Shown here: in pieces, positions 12,001 to 24,732 of the stretch
How the letters are laid out: every line of letters starts with the position of its first letter
How positions within the stretch are numbered: position 1 is the first letter of the stretch
Assembly (NCBI GenBank): GCA_947034895.1
Contig: OX344764.1
Location: 9,052,001-9,116,000 of the forward strand
Length of the DNA stretch: 64,000 nucleotides
Reading direction: 5' to 3'
Source of the DNA: Rhytidiadelphus loreus
Taxonomy: Eukaryota; Streptophyta; Bryopsida; Hypnales; Hylocomiaceae
The notes under the pieces: model-generated
Told to the model about the DNA's origin: nothing
Databases searched by the model: none
The model's input: the letters and a program-made list of their open reading frames with translations, nothing else
Made by a program: the position numbers and the translations under genes

Positions 12001-12900
12001 CCTCGGCAGCTGAGTTTCGTAATAAATCATGAACAGGCGGTATATCGATGACATTCGAGGAAAGCCGGATCGAGATCGAGAGCTCGATCATCGATCGATC
12101 AGGTGTGATTCACGATTCCCCATGTATCCGACAATCGTGGATCCCACACTCCCACTTTAATTTTAATTCCCCATCGTCTTCACCACGCGTTCAGCGAGTT
12201 TGCATTTAATTTTCCGACACAAATTTCAGCTCCGATCAATCAATCTCAAGCTAGCTAAGCTAACTTATTAGACAGTACTGTGATCGATCGATAAGTTAGA
12301 TCGATCGATCTTAACTTCCGACTCTGATCCTTCCATTCCGAGCAATTCTAAGTGCACGAGCTGCGAATGGAAACGAATTGAACCGACCTAGCTCGCTCGC
12401 TTGATCAATTGCTTCGCAGATTCTAGCAAGGAAATTTTATTAAACCCGAAGCGCCTTAAGTTAAGTTAAGGACTGGGTCATCGATCGATCATCGATCGAA
12501 TCAATGAATTATCAATTCAATGGAAGCTAGTTAAGACGTACCGGTACTTGCGTACTGCAGGTGTCCGATCTGTCCTTCCTGGAACTGTTTGCAACTGTTG
12601 CAATGGCGGATGTTTCAAACCCAGCCTTATTATATTTCTTCGGGAGGTGGGACGGATCGGAGGGTGGGTGGGTGGGCTGGTTGGTTGGTGCATGGGTGGG
12701 TGATGACGGTTTCCTTGAGTTTCTTTCTTTCGCAAGGTGTGACTGGCATGGTTTCGTGTGTACTGAGGATGTTGTACTTGTGTACCCGACAAGGTGTACG
12801 TACGTACGGCCGGGCTGGTGTACAGTAGGGGTTGACAGTTTAGTAGTACACGACTACAGGTTTGCACTGACTATTGTATCCCCTGAAAGAAAGCGTTTCC
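12001..12900. other. GATCGATC-rich and G-rich region, possible promoter of an unseen gene
   Basis: Palindromic CGATCGATC strings cluster at 12035-12100, 12280-12310 and 12478-12500. A run of GGGTGGGTGGGTGGG type lies at about 12660-12705. GC content is well above the surroundings. No coding exon can be supported, so promoter status is only an inference. Confidence 0.3.
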
Positions 12901-12940
12901 CCCGTGGGTGAATTATATATGAATTGGAAATAAAAAATAC

Positions 12941-12990
12941 TTTGCAATGAAATCCCGTTTCATTTGTGTCAAATTTTCTTTTATAAAAAA
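12941..12990 (+). mobile_element. LINE-type 3' tail (hairpin plus A-rich end)
   Basis: TTTGCAATGAAATCCCG is followed by TTTCATTTGTGTCAAA and an A/T-rich tail. It is almost identical to the tail of the insertion at 6728-6783 and to the reverse complement of the LINE end at 23611. I could not define its left border or a clear target-site duplication. Confidence 0.55.
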
Positions 12991-13039
12991 TAAGAAATAA
13001 AAATATGTGATTTGCCCATGGTCCACCTCTTAAAACCAA

Positions 13040-13235
13040 AACTAAAAAAACTTTGATATGGATGTTATATATGGAATACATACATGATACATCTTGGATA
13101 TGATATATGGAATATGATGTCCAATATGGAATACTAATATGGTGTAATACATAGTATAGGTATCGGTTTGAAGTTTGGGATATAAAGTTGTACAATACAA
13201 CATATGGATACATATATGGGATATGGGATACGGGT
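13040..13235. repeat. cryptically simple ATATGG/GATACA-rich tract
   Basis: Variants of TATATGGAATA and GATACAT are densely repeated without a fixed period. Noncoding; the open frames through it are composition artefacts. Confidence 0.5.
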
Positions 13236-13768
13236 TGTTAATCCTATATCGATTGCAATTGAATAGGTTTAGAAAAGATACATATGGGGGGTAATCATTT
13301 AATTCACACACAATATATACATACATACATATATGCAATGAGTGAAGTGAATGAGACTCACTATGCTTACTCACTCACAAGAGATAGACATTACCTCATA
13401 CAAATATTGTTGGGAGACAAGCAATGAATTGAGTGAGGCCAAAGCATGAGTCATTACCCCCTAAGTGGTTCAAGGGACATATTGTATCCCCTAAATCTGT
13501 ACAAATGCAAAAAAAATCAAATGCCATGGCATATTGTAAACTAGATTTTGCACTTCCACAAAACCCAAGAAACACTAGTATAGGGGTTCTTTGTTCTAGG
13601 GAAAGGTTTAATCAGTCTAGCGTATTGTGACTAAAAGTCACTTACAAATAGATTTATACTTACAAGTTTAGAATAGTATTATAGCACTTTTATTCCCAAG
13701 TAAAATTTGTTGGCCAGTCCATTACCAAAGTATGTATAAAGTCCCGGTCCTATATAGTGTTCTAAGGG

Positions 13769-14045
13769 ATGTCAAATCATTCCTTGTCAAATAAATCAGG
13801 TTTTGTCAAATGAATCTTATATGATGCATGCACTAGGACCTAATCACACAAGATAGTATTGATAATATACTTCATTCATTATATGCTTATTTTATGTTTT
13901 TATGTCAAATATGTCCAGTCAATCTACAGCTAACGCGATCATGCAGGTATGACTAGCGTTTCTGTATTCTACGTCAAATGAGTCCAGTTGCAATGTATGA
14001 TGATGTCAAATAGTTCTTCTTGGTTAAATTATGTCAAATGAGTCC
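13769..14045. repeat. cluster of TGTCAAATGAGTC-like motifs
   Basis: At least six copies of GTCAAAT(G/A)A(G/T)TC or close variants, all in one orientation, occur within about 280 bp with irregular spacing. Irregularly spaced same-strand motifs of this kind resemble the subterminal binding sites of DNA transposons, but no termini were found. Confidence 0.4.
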
Positions 14046-14059
14046 ACAACCACAAGGGT

Positions 14060-17000
14060 TAACATACAAACATAACATTGGTACAATTCGCATTTCAACC
14101 AAACATAAGAAACCTAAAACCATTCACAATTTATTCTAATATATAAAACTCAAAAATTTGGAACAAACAATTTTAACATACAAATCCAAAGATCAAAAAT
14201 CACTTTCAATCAAACATGCATGTAACATTTGCATATAGATCCAACATATAAAACTTATAAATACATATAATTCAAAATAAATAGATAATTATCTAAGAAC
14301 TTTGAATAATAATATAAACATGTTATAATAATAATATAAAATAAAATAAAATAAAATAAATTAACACAGCCCAAGCACCCAAACCTGAACTGACCCAAAC
14401 AAGCAGGACTAAGACTGAAACCCGAAGACTGAAGAGATCCAAGACCATAAATAAGTGAGCCTACGACCAAACTGCCCAAGCCCGTAGACAAGGAACCCAA
14501 GGTCGCGCATCAAACCCTATAACCGTGCGATTTATCCTATGGCCGTGCAATCTCGACGATGCCAAAATCCCTAATCACAAACTGCAAGTCTGATGTCTAA
14601 TAAATTCTGCAATTTTTGTCCGATTTGAGAAATTTCAGCGCTCATTACGACTGATGTCTCTTCTTCATTCTAATGGTATAAGACACGCATACTATCTCCT
14701 TATCAATCAAAAGTTATCGCAATTCAAAGTTCACGGTTTCCACCATCTTGCGATTGTAGCGTCCTTCGTTTGAAATTTTGATCGATTCTTTCGTGTGTTT
14801 GTTTTTTTTAAAATTTGTTTCTGAATTCAACTCACTCTCTTGATCTTGACCTTTACACCTCCCCAAACTCACGAATTCGATCAAATTTGAGAAATTAAGG
14901 AAGAGCCAGACAGCCAAATAGGCGCTGCAACTCTCACCGCAACGACATCCAATTTCCAAGGTTTGGCCAGATGGTGTGATATCCGTTGTAATTCATGCTC
15001 GACTGGTGCATCTAATCTCAAACAGACAGCTGCGCAATCAGACTCAAACGGAAATTTCGAAAATTTCATAATTCGGTGGCGAGGTTGCAGTGTTGTCTCT
15101 GATTCCGATTGCAATTTTTTTTTATGAGAATTTAATTGAAATTAACACAGACCTGATTCATTGACTTCACTTGATGAAGATCGTTGCCATCTAATCGGGA
15201 AACTCTGTCGAGGTTGGGTTCGATCGGCACCTGCTCCGCCGCACTGCTTTCTCTAATCAGCTTCCGCCGCTCCAGATTGCACCCTCAACCTCACAGCGAC
15301 TTGAATTGACCGATCCACCTTTGCTCATCTACCATGCGAATTCAATCTTCCAGCACTGCATTCACCAGTACCTCTTCCGATTCGCCCAATCTTCTCCACA
15401 GCCCCATTGCTCGTCCGAATCTTTGTCAAACGTCCACAACTGGATTGCCTCCACAGCAAGGTTGCCCAATCTGCCTAGTTTCCTTGCTCCAATTTGCAAT
15501 TCGATCTTCAGATTTCCTCTTCCGTTGTATGATCAGTTCCAGCCTACTAATTTCGGTGCAGGTGCTCACGTTACCACTTTGTCGATGTTGGATTACAATT
15601 TTTTTTTTCACGCAATTCACTCGGTAAATTTCTTCCTCTTGCAGTCAGAATAACTTTCCACACAAATTCTCACATCAAACTTCACAGTCTAATAATTTCA
15701 CAATAATTAATATAACACACAATACAAACATACAATTTGCAAGTAACACATAAAATATAATATATATTTATATTCATAAAAATTGGGTCTTACAATTGCC
15801 GATTAGTTGTTTCGGATTTTAGTTTTTTATAGTTTTTGAACCAGTGTGATGATGAAGGGGTGTGACCTAAGTCACACCTCATTCATCCAAATGTTTTTAT
15901 TTTTATTTATTTTCATCCATCCTAGCTTAATGACCTATTTACACTTATTCATGCATTTAGACTTTAATTTAAAGCTTACTTTTATTTTTTCTCACTAAGG
16001 GGCCCCTAATAGGCTACAATAGGCTAAATTCACTATTTTTAAAAAGGTTTTCTTTCTACACATATTGACCAAATTTGTAAACAATAAAATTGAAGGTACA
16101 ACAACCATTCATTTTTGCATGTTTTTAGAAAGAAAAAAAATTGTGATTTTGGTTGTTGAAATGATTCACTACTGAACATGCTCATTTGTAAATTTCTAGA
16201 GAAATATGTGTACTACTTGCCTAGACCTATAGACTTGTGCATTCTTCATGTACACAACTTCTATAATTGTGTGCAATGGCTTCTAGTACTTATAGTTGTC
16301 TTGGCTGCACCGATAGACTACAACATTTCTAGATTGAGAAACTCCTTTCTCTTCCCTTTTGTTGAGTTCTCTTCTATTGAAAATTCAAATGAAATTTAGG
16401 GCTTAGCGTTTTTTATGCATTGATTTCTCAAGGCATTGCACTCAAAGTTTACAATTTGTTTTCTTTAGGATTTTTTTGCCAACATATTCATACTAGAGAA
16501 GTAGTTCACTAGATTGTAGGATAGGAAATCCAAATGTTGTAGCGACAAAAGATTGGGTACAATTATAAAATATAATTAGAATAAATTCAAACAATCTATC
16601 TAAGAACATGGTAGGAATTGGTTATTTTTGTTTTGCTCTCCACGACACTTCAACAACACATTCCTCAAAACGCACTCTTTAATTGCATATAGAGAAGGGT
16701 GTTCTCACAATCCACTTTGAATCTCAACAGGTTGGCATGCAATAGTCAAAACTAGGGTGACGATTATGCCTTTGTATGCTAGAGATGTACCTATTCTCCA
16801 CTGTTTTGTAAGTAATGCCTTGTCCTTTTTAACTCTCCTTCTTCAACTTCTGTGTTTTTTCTAGCTTGAAAATTGCTTCACCCTGCAAAAGTGCTATGGT
16901 TTCCATCATTTATTATAAAGAAGCCAATCTATGCCAACATGCCTTTTTTTTATTGTCATTTGCAAGATTTAGGGTTTAGGGTTTTGCATAGGTTCCATTT

Positions 17001-17197
17001 TGCATCAAAGAGGGTGTTTGAGGTTCACAACTTAGAACTTAGAAGACTCAACAAATTATTCGCATCTTTGGCCATTGGAAACCTAATGCCCTCTCTCAAA
17101 ATTTTGAATCCTTCTATACTCACCGACCTAAAATTCTCAATTGAATTCCATCATGTTTTTTCTTGTATGCCTTTATACTTGAATATAGCTCATATTT
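14060..17197. other. intergenic sequence, no gene supported
   Basis: The stretch 14500-15660 has a more balanced base composition and several 80-115 codon frames on both strands (for example 15306-15653 plus). None shows a recognisable domain, and the frames overlap each other. The rest is AT-rich, with a telomere-like TTTAGGGTTTAGGG run at about 16968. Confidence 0.35.
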
Positions 17198-18890
17198 CAC
17201 TATAAAAAAAAACGTGTTTTTTGTGGTATTACAAAAAAATGGGCCATATTTTCATTGACATCAATGCGTCACAAATTTTAAGCCTATGGGAGGCAAATTT
17301 TTGCTAATGTTGGGGAAGACATGGGGATGTTGTGAGCCCTCAAGTTGGCACTTGGAACTCTGAACTTATTTTTCGCGATTTTTAGTTAATTTTTAAGTGA
17401 AAAATAGGAAAAAACATATAAAAATACAATTATTGTAGGTTTTGGTAGAAGTCCCTACCAAAGAGGTGTGTCATGGCCTTAAATACGTGAAACACGTAAG
17501 ACGTTACATTTTCACTAATTTTAGGTCTTATTAGTAGAAATAAGTAGTTAAGTTAATAATTCCGAGCGATGTGAGAATTTGAGAGTTAACTAGTCCTAGT
17601 GTCTTGTTCATGTAATACAACAGCTATAAGTATACATGTAACAAACTGGTTAAAAGTTAGAGTCTAGTCAGAGTCAGTCCAAATCCAACTCGAAAGAGTT
17701 AGATTTATTGTTTGCAGGTAATTTTGAGAAATACATTCATTCATAGACCAAGATGGAGGAAATGATGATTGGAACATACAGAAAGGTGCTTTTCTAAGTC
17801 AAAGCATGCCAGGAGGTCAAATAGAAGCCCAATCATCCAAGATTCCCCCGGTATCAAGAATAATTTCCCCCCCGGGTGGAAATTATTAAAAAATTGCTAA
17901 AAATAGCATTCTTATTGGAGATTTGGTTTTGCCCTTAGTTGATGGACATCTTGTAGAAGATTGCCCAAAAGTTTCGGGATTTTACAAAACTCCACGATGA
18001 CTCCATGGGAAGTCAACTACTTAAAACTGCATTCGTAAATTCCTAGAAATTACCAATGTTGCGGTAAAATCTCACTAAAAATTAGGATAGAGTTTTGTGT
18101 GCCAATAAAGAGCCCTATCAAGTTTGAAGACATTCCGACATTCCCAAGTACCAGAATTAGGACCGACAGCGAATTTTACAAGAATTTACAACTTGGTGGC
18201 GGGTTGACCGGCGAACCAGGAGCTAGCGGTGTCCGAACGGAGCGTTTCAAGAGTCAATTCTTACTCCCACGAATATTCTAAACCACCCAGGACCGACAGT
18301 TTCATCAAAAGACGCAAACTCCAAAAGTTAGCTTTTTAACTTTTGTTCTGAGTTACCGTGACTCAAATTTGCGCTTTAAAACGGCTGGAGAGGTAGGGGT
18401 AAGGGGTCCCTTAGGCTAATTGGGGTCTTCTGAACGCGATGGCGCAGTTTGTTTTCAGTTTCGAGTTGTCCCTCAAAAGATAGAGAGGGTCAGCCCTTAG
18501 TTTGACTTTTAAAAGGTAATTTTTGATTAATCTGGGTTGATTTTGCAAATATCTCTTGTAAAATCGAAGATTGGATTTGCCCAAGATACTTGTCTTGCGT
18601 AAGAAGCCATCTTTTGGACTAAAGAAAGCCAATTTAGAACTAACCCTAGATTAAAACACAAAATATTTTGGTTAATTAGGTAGGTTTTCAAAATATCTTT
18701 GGGAAAATCAAATATTTGATTTGGGAAAAGATTCTAAGGCCATTTAGGGCCTAGAAGGAACTCGCTTGAGAACCTTCCTTCCCATTAAACAAAGATTATT
18801 TTGAAAATACGTTTAGGTAGTTTAGCAAAATATCTAGATTGAAAGTAAAAGATAATTTACAAACAACTTACCGGGGGGGGCCGGGAGCGA

Positions 18891-18900
18891 GTATATAAGG
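18891..18900 (+). promoter_or_regulatory. TATA-box-like motif GTATATAAGG
   Basis: A good TATATAAGG lies directly after a GC-rich stretch (GGGGGGGCCGGGAGCG) and is followed by T/C-rich sequence. This could be the core promoter of an LTR-type or other retroelement, or of the transcript whose possible start lies at 21135. No product is established. Confidence 0.4.
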
Positions 18901-19425
18901 CCCTTCCTCGAGGTTGTTCGTGGCCCTCATTCTTTGTTTCATTCTTGTTGTTGCTCTTGTTGTGCTATCGACACTTGTCAGAGCACTTTTTAAGCCAAAT
19001 TTTGGCTCTTTTCTTCTATTTTCTTCTATTCTCTTGTACTTTGAAGGTCCGGAGGGCCCCTTCAAAGCTTTGTTTTCTTTTCTTGTTGAATTTGGAGGCT
19101 TCAAGCCCCAAAACTTTGCTTTTCAAAGAGTTTAGGTGGAGAAAATCCTCTCTAACTCTAGTATTGTTTGTGTTAACTAACTTATTTCTTGAATTTGGAG
19201 GCTTCAAGCTCCAAAACTTTGACATTTTGGAAGTTGTGGGAGTAGTTCCCGGACTCTACTTTGATATTGTTGTTCTTTTGATACTAACCAACCATTTGTG
19301 TGAATTGAGAATAGTCTGTGAACTTAAAACTTTAAAGCGGCAAAGCTAGACTTTGCCAAAAGGTTTTGAGCATCACCACGTGCCAAAACTCGTTGTATAA
19401 CGGGTGTTTGGTTTGAATAGTTGCT

Positions 19426-19546
19426 AATGTTCGGTTAAACACTGTCATGTGTACCTCCTTTAGTGATTAAACTTAAAACTTTGCTTTGAATTTTGGAAAT
19501 TAGTTTTTAATGTTCGGTTAAACACTGTCATGTGTACCTCCTTTAA
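19426..19546. repeat. 83-bp direct repeat, two copies
   Basis: AATGTTCGGTTAAACACTGT with the following CATGTGTACCTCCTTTA occurs at 19426 and again at 19509, 83 bp apart. The sequence between the two blocks is diverged. Confidence 0.75.
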
Positions 19547-19590
19547 GAATTAAGTTTCAAAATACTAGTTTGGATCCTTGGATACTGATT

Positions 19591-19955
19591 ATTCCTGGGG
19601 TTGCTCCCGCACGGCGGAGCTTTGACCTTGAAACCTGGAAACGGGTACTTGAAACTTTGATTTGACTGTTAATTCCTGGGGTTGCTCCCGCACGGCGGAG
19701 CTTTGACCTTGAAACCTGGAAACGGGTACTTGAAACTTTGATTTGACTGTTAATTCCTGGGGTTGTTCCCGCACAGCGGAGCTTTGACCTGGAAACCTGG
19801 AAACGGGTACTTGAAACTTTGATTTGACTATTAATTCCTGAGGTTGCTCCCGCACGGCAGAGCTTTGACCTTGAAACCTTGAAACGGGTACTTGAAACTT
19901 TAATTTGACTGTTAATTCCTGGGGTTGCTCCCGCACGGCGGAGCTTTGACTTTGA
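19591..19955. repeat. 81-bp tandem repeat, four full copies plus part
   Basis: ATTCCTGGGGTTGCTCCCGC and its variants start at 19591, 19672, 19753, 19834 and 19915, exactly 81 bp apart. Copies differ by a few substitutions. Because 81 is a multiple of three, one minus frame stays open through all copies (19589-19984). The region has no other coding character, so I treat this as a noncoding satellite-like array. Confidence 0.9.
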
Positions 19956-20355
19956 AAATTAAAATTTACGTTTAAACTGACCATCTAATCGTGAATTTAA
20001 CTGCATGGCGAATCTTGGAACCAAAGGAATCAACGGAATAAGGTTCTTTTGAAACTTATTTAAGATCTAAAAACCTTGAATTATTTCTCTTTTGCTTGTG
20101 TGAGTTGTGAAGGTATTGGGCTTTCCACATTAATAGGGGTATTTTTTCTAGTTTGTTTTTTATTAATTTTGAAGCCTTCGTTTTATTTAATTAACATAAT
20201 TCTTGTCCAAAAGAATTATTGTCTCACATCGTTGCTTCCTTTTCTTTTTGGTTAATTATTATTAAGGTGGGTTCGATCTTTTTAATAAGAAAATTCAGGT
20301 TGTAAGGAAAATTCGGCCAAGGCAGTAACAGCCCAAAGGCATTAGGCAGCTGAAG

Positions 20356-20524
20356 ACTGACCACGTGAAGGGGGGAACGACCTGACCACGGGAACGAGGG
20401 AACGACCTGACCACGGGAACGAGGGAACGACCTGACCATGGAACCGGGGAACGACCTGACCACAGGAACGGGGGAACGACCTGACCACAGGAACGGGGGA
20501 ACGACCTGACCACGGGACGGGGAT
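20356..20524. repeat. 25-bp GC-rich minisatellite
   Basis: GAACGACCTGACCA recurs at about 20375, 20400, 20425, 20450, 20475 and 20500, separated by variable GGGAACG(A/G)GG spacers. The array follows a PolII-like leader region and precedes a CCACGTGGCG motif at about 20546. Confidence 0.85.
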
Positions 20525-21134
20525 GACTCGGCTTATCACAGGCCGCCACGTGGCGCCTTAAGAGCGGGGGACTCAACCAGCAATCGAACCAGGGAGGAAG
20601 AGCAGCAATCCAGGCAGTTCGAGCTAGCTCCAGGGACCGAACTTCAGATCGGGGACTGCAAACTTTTGGTGAGTGCATCACCTCCAAATTTAAGAATGCT
20701 TGATTGAACATATACTAACCATTGAACTTCTTCTAAATTGATCATCAAATTCTTTAATTTTAGATTATTTAAGATTATTTTATTAGATTACTATTCATTC
20801 ATTTGGTTTTAGTTATTAATTAGGATTCCAAATCCAAATTAGTTGTTTGTTTGTAGTTTGGGGGATTTGTTTTATTAGGCCTAATAAGCCAAAACAATAA
20901 AAACAAACAACAACTAATATCTTGGAATATTTAATAAAATAACCATTAAAAATTGGCAATTGAATAAAACTACTATTCATTGAAAACTTAGGAAATATGA
21001 ATTAAATTTATCATTTAATTTAAATTCCTAAAATCAAAGGATTAGTTTTAAATTGCCAAAACTAACAAATTTGGACTTTTTAGATAGGTTTTAAAAACAA
21101 GAATACTAAGATTTCTTCCAAATTCATGAAAGAC

Positions 21135-21207
21135 AATGGAGAATTTCGAGGAGACGATTATGATGGTGTTTTGCGATGATGGGACGATCGACATTCTCGA
21201 CACCAAG
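21135..21207 (+). other. possible short first coding exon (unidentified)
   Basis: An ATG opens 24 codons rich in Glu, Asp and Thr (begins MENFEETIMMVF) and runs into CACCAAG/GTATGA, a good donor site. The base composition is more balanced than the AT-rich flanks. I recognise no family and find no matching downstream exon. It could be the leader of the element containing the 18891 TATA motif. Confidence 0.25.
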
Positions 21208-23601
21208 GTATGATTTCAAATTTTATCTTTTGTCTTTTCTTTTGCTTTCATTCTTTTAAAATTTAGATTAGAAAATTAAAACTATCAAAATTAACCATTG
21301 AGAATCCAATAGCTAGTAGAATTTAAATTGTTGAAAATTTATCTAAAATCGTAAAAAGTAATAATTAGATTAACTTTGAATTAATTTGGAAAACGAAATA
21401 GTAATCTCATCCAAAAGAATCTCAAAAGGAATCTAATTTAATTTATGAACTTGGGGAATATTAGAATAATTAGGGAAAGCCAAAACCTAATTTATCTACT
21501 TATTCTCTTGAAAATTATTAAAGGAAGGAATTCCATCCAACCAAGGGGAATTCTCATCCATTTAAAAGTTTTCACCTAACAGTTCTAAATTCTTACTTTT
21601 TATCTTAACAAGAAGTTAATTAATCACTTTACTCATAAAAACCATAAAACCCTAAAAAATCACTAAATTTAGAATAATAACTTAGAATTAGGATTAATTA
21701 AAGAACAATTAGGAATATTCTCAAGGCACGACTAGGGAATCTTTTGAAACCATAATCTTTTGGAGAATTTTTTGAAGATTCTAAATACACCTTTTACTTT
21801 TTAAATTACTTTAATTTGGAAGGATAAAAGGGTGGATGAAGATTTGACCTAATTTTGGATGAAAAATCTTAGAATGGGTCAAAATTAGGTTTTCTCTAAA
21901 AATTCCGTTAAATAACTTAATTAACCTTTGAACCCTGAAATTTAGATTTATTTTACATTATTTTGCTATTTTTAGTTGACGGATAAAGTTTTTTAGGATA
22001 GAATTAGGTACGAATTTCATCCACACATAACTTTTATTAGGACTATCAGAATCCAACTTGCTTTACCATTTTGGAAAGGGCAAATTGTATTCTTTGATTT
22101 AGTTTAGGTAAAATTTTAGTTTAGCTAGAAGTTTAAATCACAATTAACTAACCCTCAACAACCTTTATTTCTTAACTATTAGAGTGTTTTGAAGTACTTA
22201 AATTAGGTAAAAATCAACATAATAAAGTGTCCATTGCTTGGAAGGCCAAAGAACACTAAGTTTACATTTCACCCTTACAATTTACTAACTTATGCCGCTA
22301 GAACCTGTGTGCAATTTTCTGACTTAAGGGTGGAGTTAGAAACACTCACAGATGTCAAAGCAAAAATAGATGGATAACACAAGGAATGTGTATGTTTTTT
22401 CAGACATCAAATAAAACATGGTCATGTTTATTAAAATGTCTTAAAGAATATAGAAGTGCCACATCAACTAGAAGTTTTAGATTCATTTGAATAAATTTCT
22501 GTAAGTTATAGTGGAATGAGATAAAACGCAAACTAGATGATAAAAAAATAGAGGAAGGGCAGTCATATGGCATACTTTGAATAAAAAGGAAAATAGATGG
22601 ATGTACATTCTGAATGAAATAATGAGCTCCTTATCCCCTAAAAGATCATTGGGAACAAATGGAATTTTGGGCAAGTACCTATGGGCTGAATTTTTGTCAT
22701 TATTTTTTGAAACCTTTTTTGAAGATAAAAAAACTTGATTAGCTTCATGGGAATGTAATTTTTTTTTCAACCGGTGCTCAAGAACAAAAGTTATGCCCAA
22801 ATAAGCTCAATATAAGGGATGGGGGGCAACAAACAAAAATTTGAAAATTAAAATAATTTTTTCTCTCTCTTATAGATTATGTTTTTGTCTACATGGAAAG
22901 CTTTTATTTATTCCATTTAGATTTGTTATGAGAAAGTTATAGACAATCTTGTTTTGGGGGCAATTAGAGCATCTTCTTGAAAAAATAACTTGTAGGATTC
23001 ATTTTTGTATGCAATTTTTACAATTGTTCAAAAAAAGAAGTTCCACATGGTTTAGTTTTCTTGCTAAAACAATCTCACCATTGGTATCATTGTGTTATAA
23101 TTCCCTTTTGAGGGTTTTAATAATTTAGATTTTCCTTCCATCTCATACCTATTTCTACTAAATAATTTCTTAAAGAATACAAATTAATTTTTTTGAAGTC
23201 CCTGTTTTTCCTAGACTCTCAACTCAATTTCCCACAATAAAGATTTGAAGCTCAAAACTCTATAGTACAAAAAATTTAATTTAAGAAGGTTCAAAGTCAA
23301 ATAATCTAGTCCCGTAATGTGCTGAAATTTTGTTTTTTTCACTTTTAACGTTGGTATCTTGCAATGTATGCAGTGAAAATTTTGAAATTTTTCCAACACA
23401 TTTTCATACTAATTAGTTATAAGATACTATGTTTAGATGTGCAAAAGAAACAATTAATTTTTTTTTTACTCTTTTATGTGTAGATAGCAATTTTAGATGT
23501 TTATTTGTAGTAAAGAAGCCTTGGTCCTTTAGGTTTTATACTAGTGGGTTGGTAGGAAGTAAGGCAACCCGTATGGGATATGTAAAACAAATTTTTTGTT
23601 T

Positions 23602-24106
23602 AAAATTGAATTTTTTTTTTTTTTTTGAAACAAATGAAACGGGGATTTCATTGCAAAGGCACAAATACAACACCACCAGCTACAAGTGGCCTAGGGCGAT
23701 ACAGAAAATGACAACAAGAACTAGCAAGCAAATGACGCAGACAAATAAGGGAGCCAGGGGCGCAAGCGTAGGGGAAGGCCTTGGGGCCAACTATGGCCGG
23801 TAGGGGGCGTTGACAGGTGTCTGCATTCGGGAGATCAAGGCAGCTAAAAAAGGAACCGGGCACTCGAGCTGGTGGAGATCCAGTTGGGTTGATCAACCTT
23901 CATGGTGGCAAAAATGCTGAATTTGCACCTGCGTTTGGAGAAGGCATCGAAGAGCTTGCGTAGGGATGTGATTGAACGCTTGCGGCTACTAAGGATGTTG
24001 GACCATTTTAATCTGCCATAGTCTAGTAGACCATTCCAAATGTGCTGCATGAGCTGTTCAGGTGGCCAAACCTTTCCATTGAAGATCAAATCGTTCCAAA
24101 ATTGAA
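23602..24106 (-). mobile_element. 5'-truncated L1-type LINE fragment with target-site duplication
   Basis: On the minus strand a 487-bp segment (24097 down to 23611) encodes the C-terminal tail of a LINE reverse-transcriptase protein (KVWPPEQLMQHIWNGLLDYG, which parallels LWPKELLQDMLWNALLDSG in the longer LINE at 49-53 kb). It ends in a hairpin and a poly(A) tract (poly-T at 23611-23626). AAAATTGAA flanks both ends (23602-23610 and 24098-24106), showing a clean truncated retrotransposition event. Confidence 0.8.
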
Positions 24107-24732
24107 TGTTTGAAAAAACATCTGCATGTTATGTGGTCAAGTTTTCAGTTTTGAATTATCCCATATCCTTTGTCATAGACGGACAATGGATTTCGGTATG
24201 AAAGGGACCCTTCTTCCCCTCATTTTCCTAAGCACCAATGATGTAATTACTTGACTTCTCCATCAGAAGTTCTTTAAATGGTAGGTCATAAATTATTTGT
24301 GAATTTTAGAATTTCTTTTGATTTTTTCTCTTTGTCTTTTCTTAAATAATTATTTTGTATAATTAAATAATTTTAATTCTAAATAATTTAATACCATTAA
24401 TGCCACGTATTTTCACTGAATTATGTAACATGCCACATTTTCACAGTGGTTATTTATTTATTTTTTAAATGAACATTACTTGAACAAAAAAAAATGGCGT
24501 GACTCCGTGACATCAATGTGATGGATTGGAGGGTACAAACATGAGGTATTTGTAGCCGTTTTCATCAAACATGTAGACATCAATGTGCGTTTTAGAAGAT
24601 TTTAGCCATTCATAGAAACGCTACCTTTGACGGATTTTAGGTGACATTAGAGTTGACATGCCTTCAATTCAAAATAATGCACTTTCATATCTTTTAAAAC
24701 AACACAAAAAACAAAGGTTTCTTCTAGTGTTT

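Larger units (their letters stand above)
17198..24729. mobile_element. probable CACTA-type DNA element with internal insertions
   Basis: The left end reads CACTATAAAAAAAAACGTG and the right end, reverse complemented, CACTAGAAGAAACC. Both continue into GTTTTTTGTG, giving a terminal inverted repeat of about 28 bp with one offset. TTT flanks both sides (17195-17197 and 24730-24732), fitting the 3-bp duplication of CACTA elements. GACATCAATG(C/T)G occurs near both ends (17257, 24509, 24576), like subterminal repeats. No transposase is recognisable. The interior holds a TATA-like motif, tandem repeats and a truncated LINE, so most of the length may be unrelated cargo or later insertions. Confidence 0.5.

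Noticed and set aside
19589..19984. 131-codon minus-strand open frame
   Set aside because: It lies entirely in the 81-bp tandem array and is open only because the unit is divisible by three; no start context, domain or splice partner.
20224..20711. Minus-strand frames rich in VVRSFP repeats
   Set aside because: They are translations of the 25-bp minisatellite in several frames.
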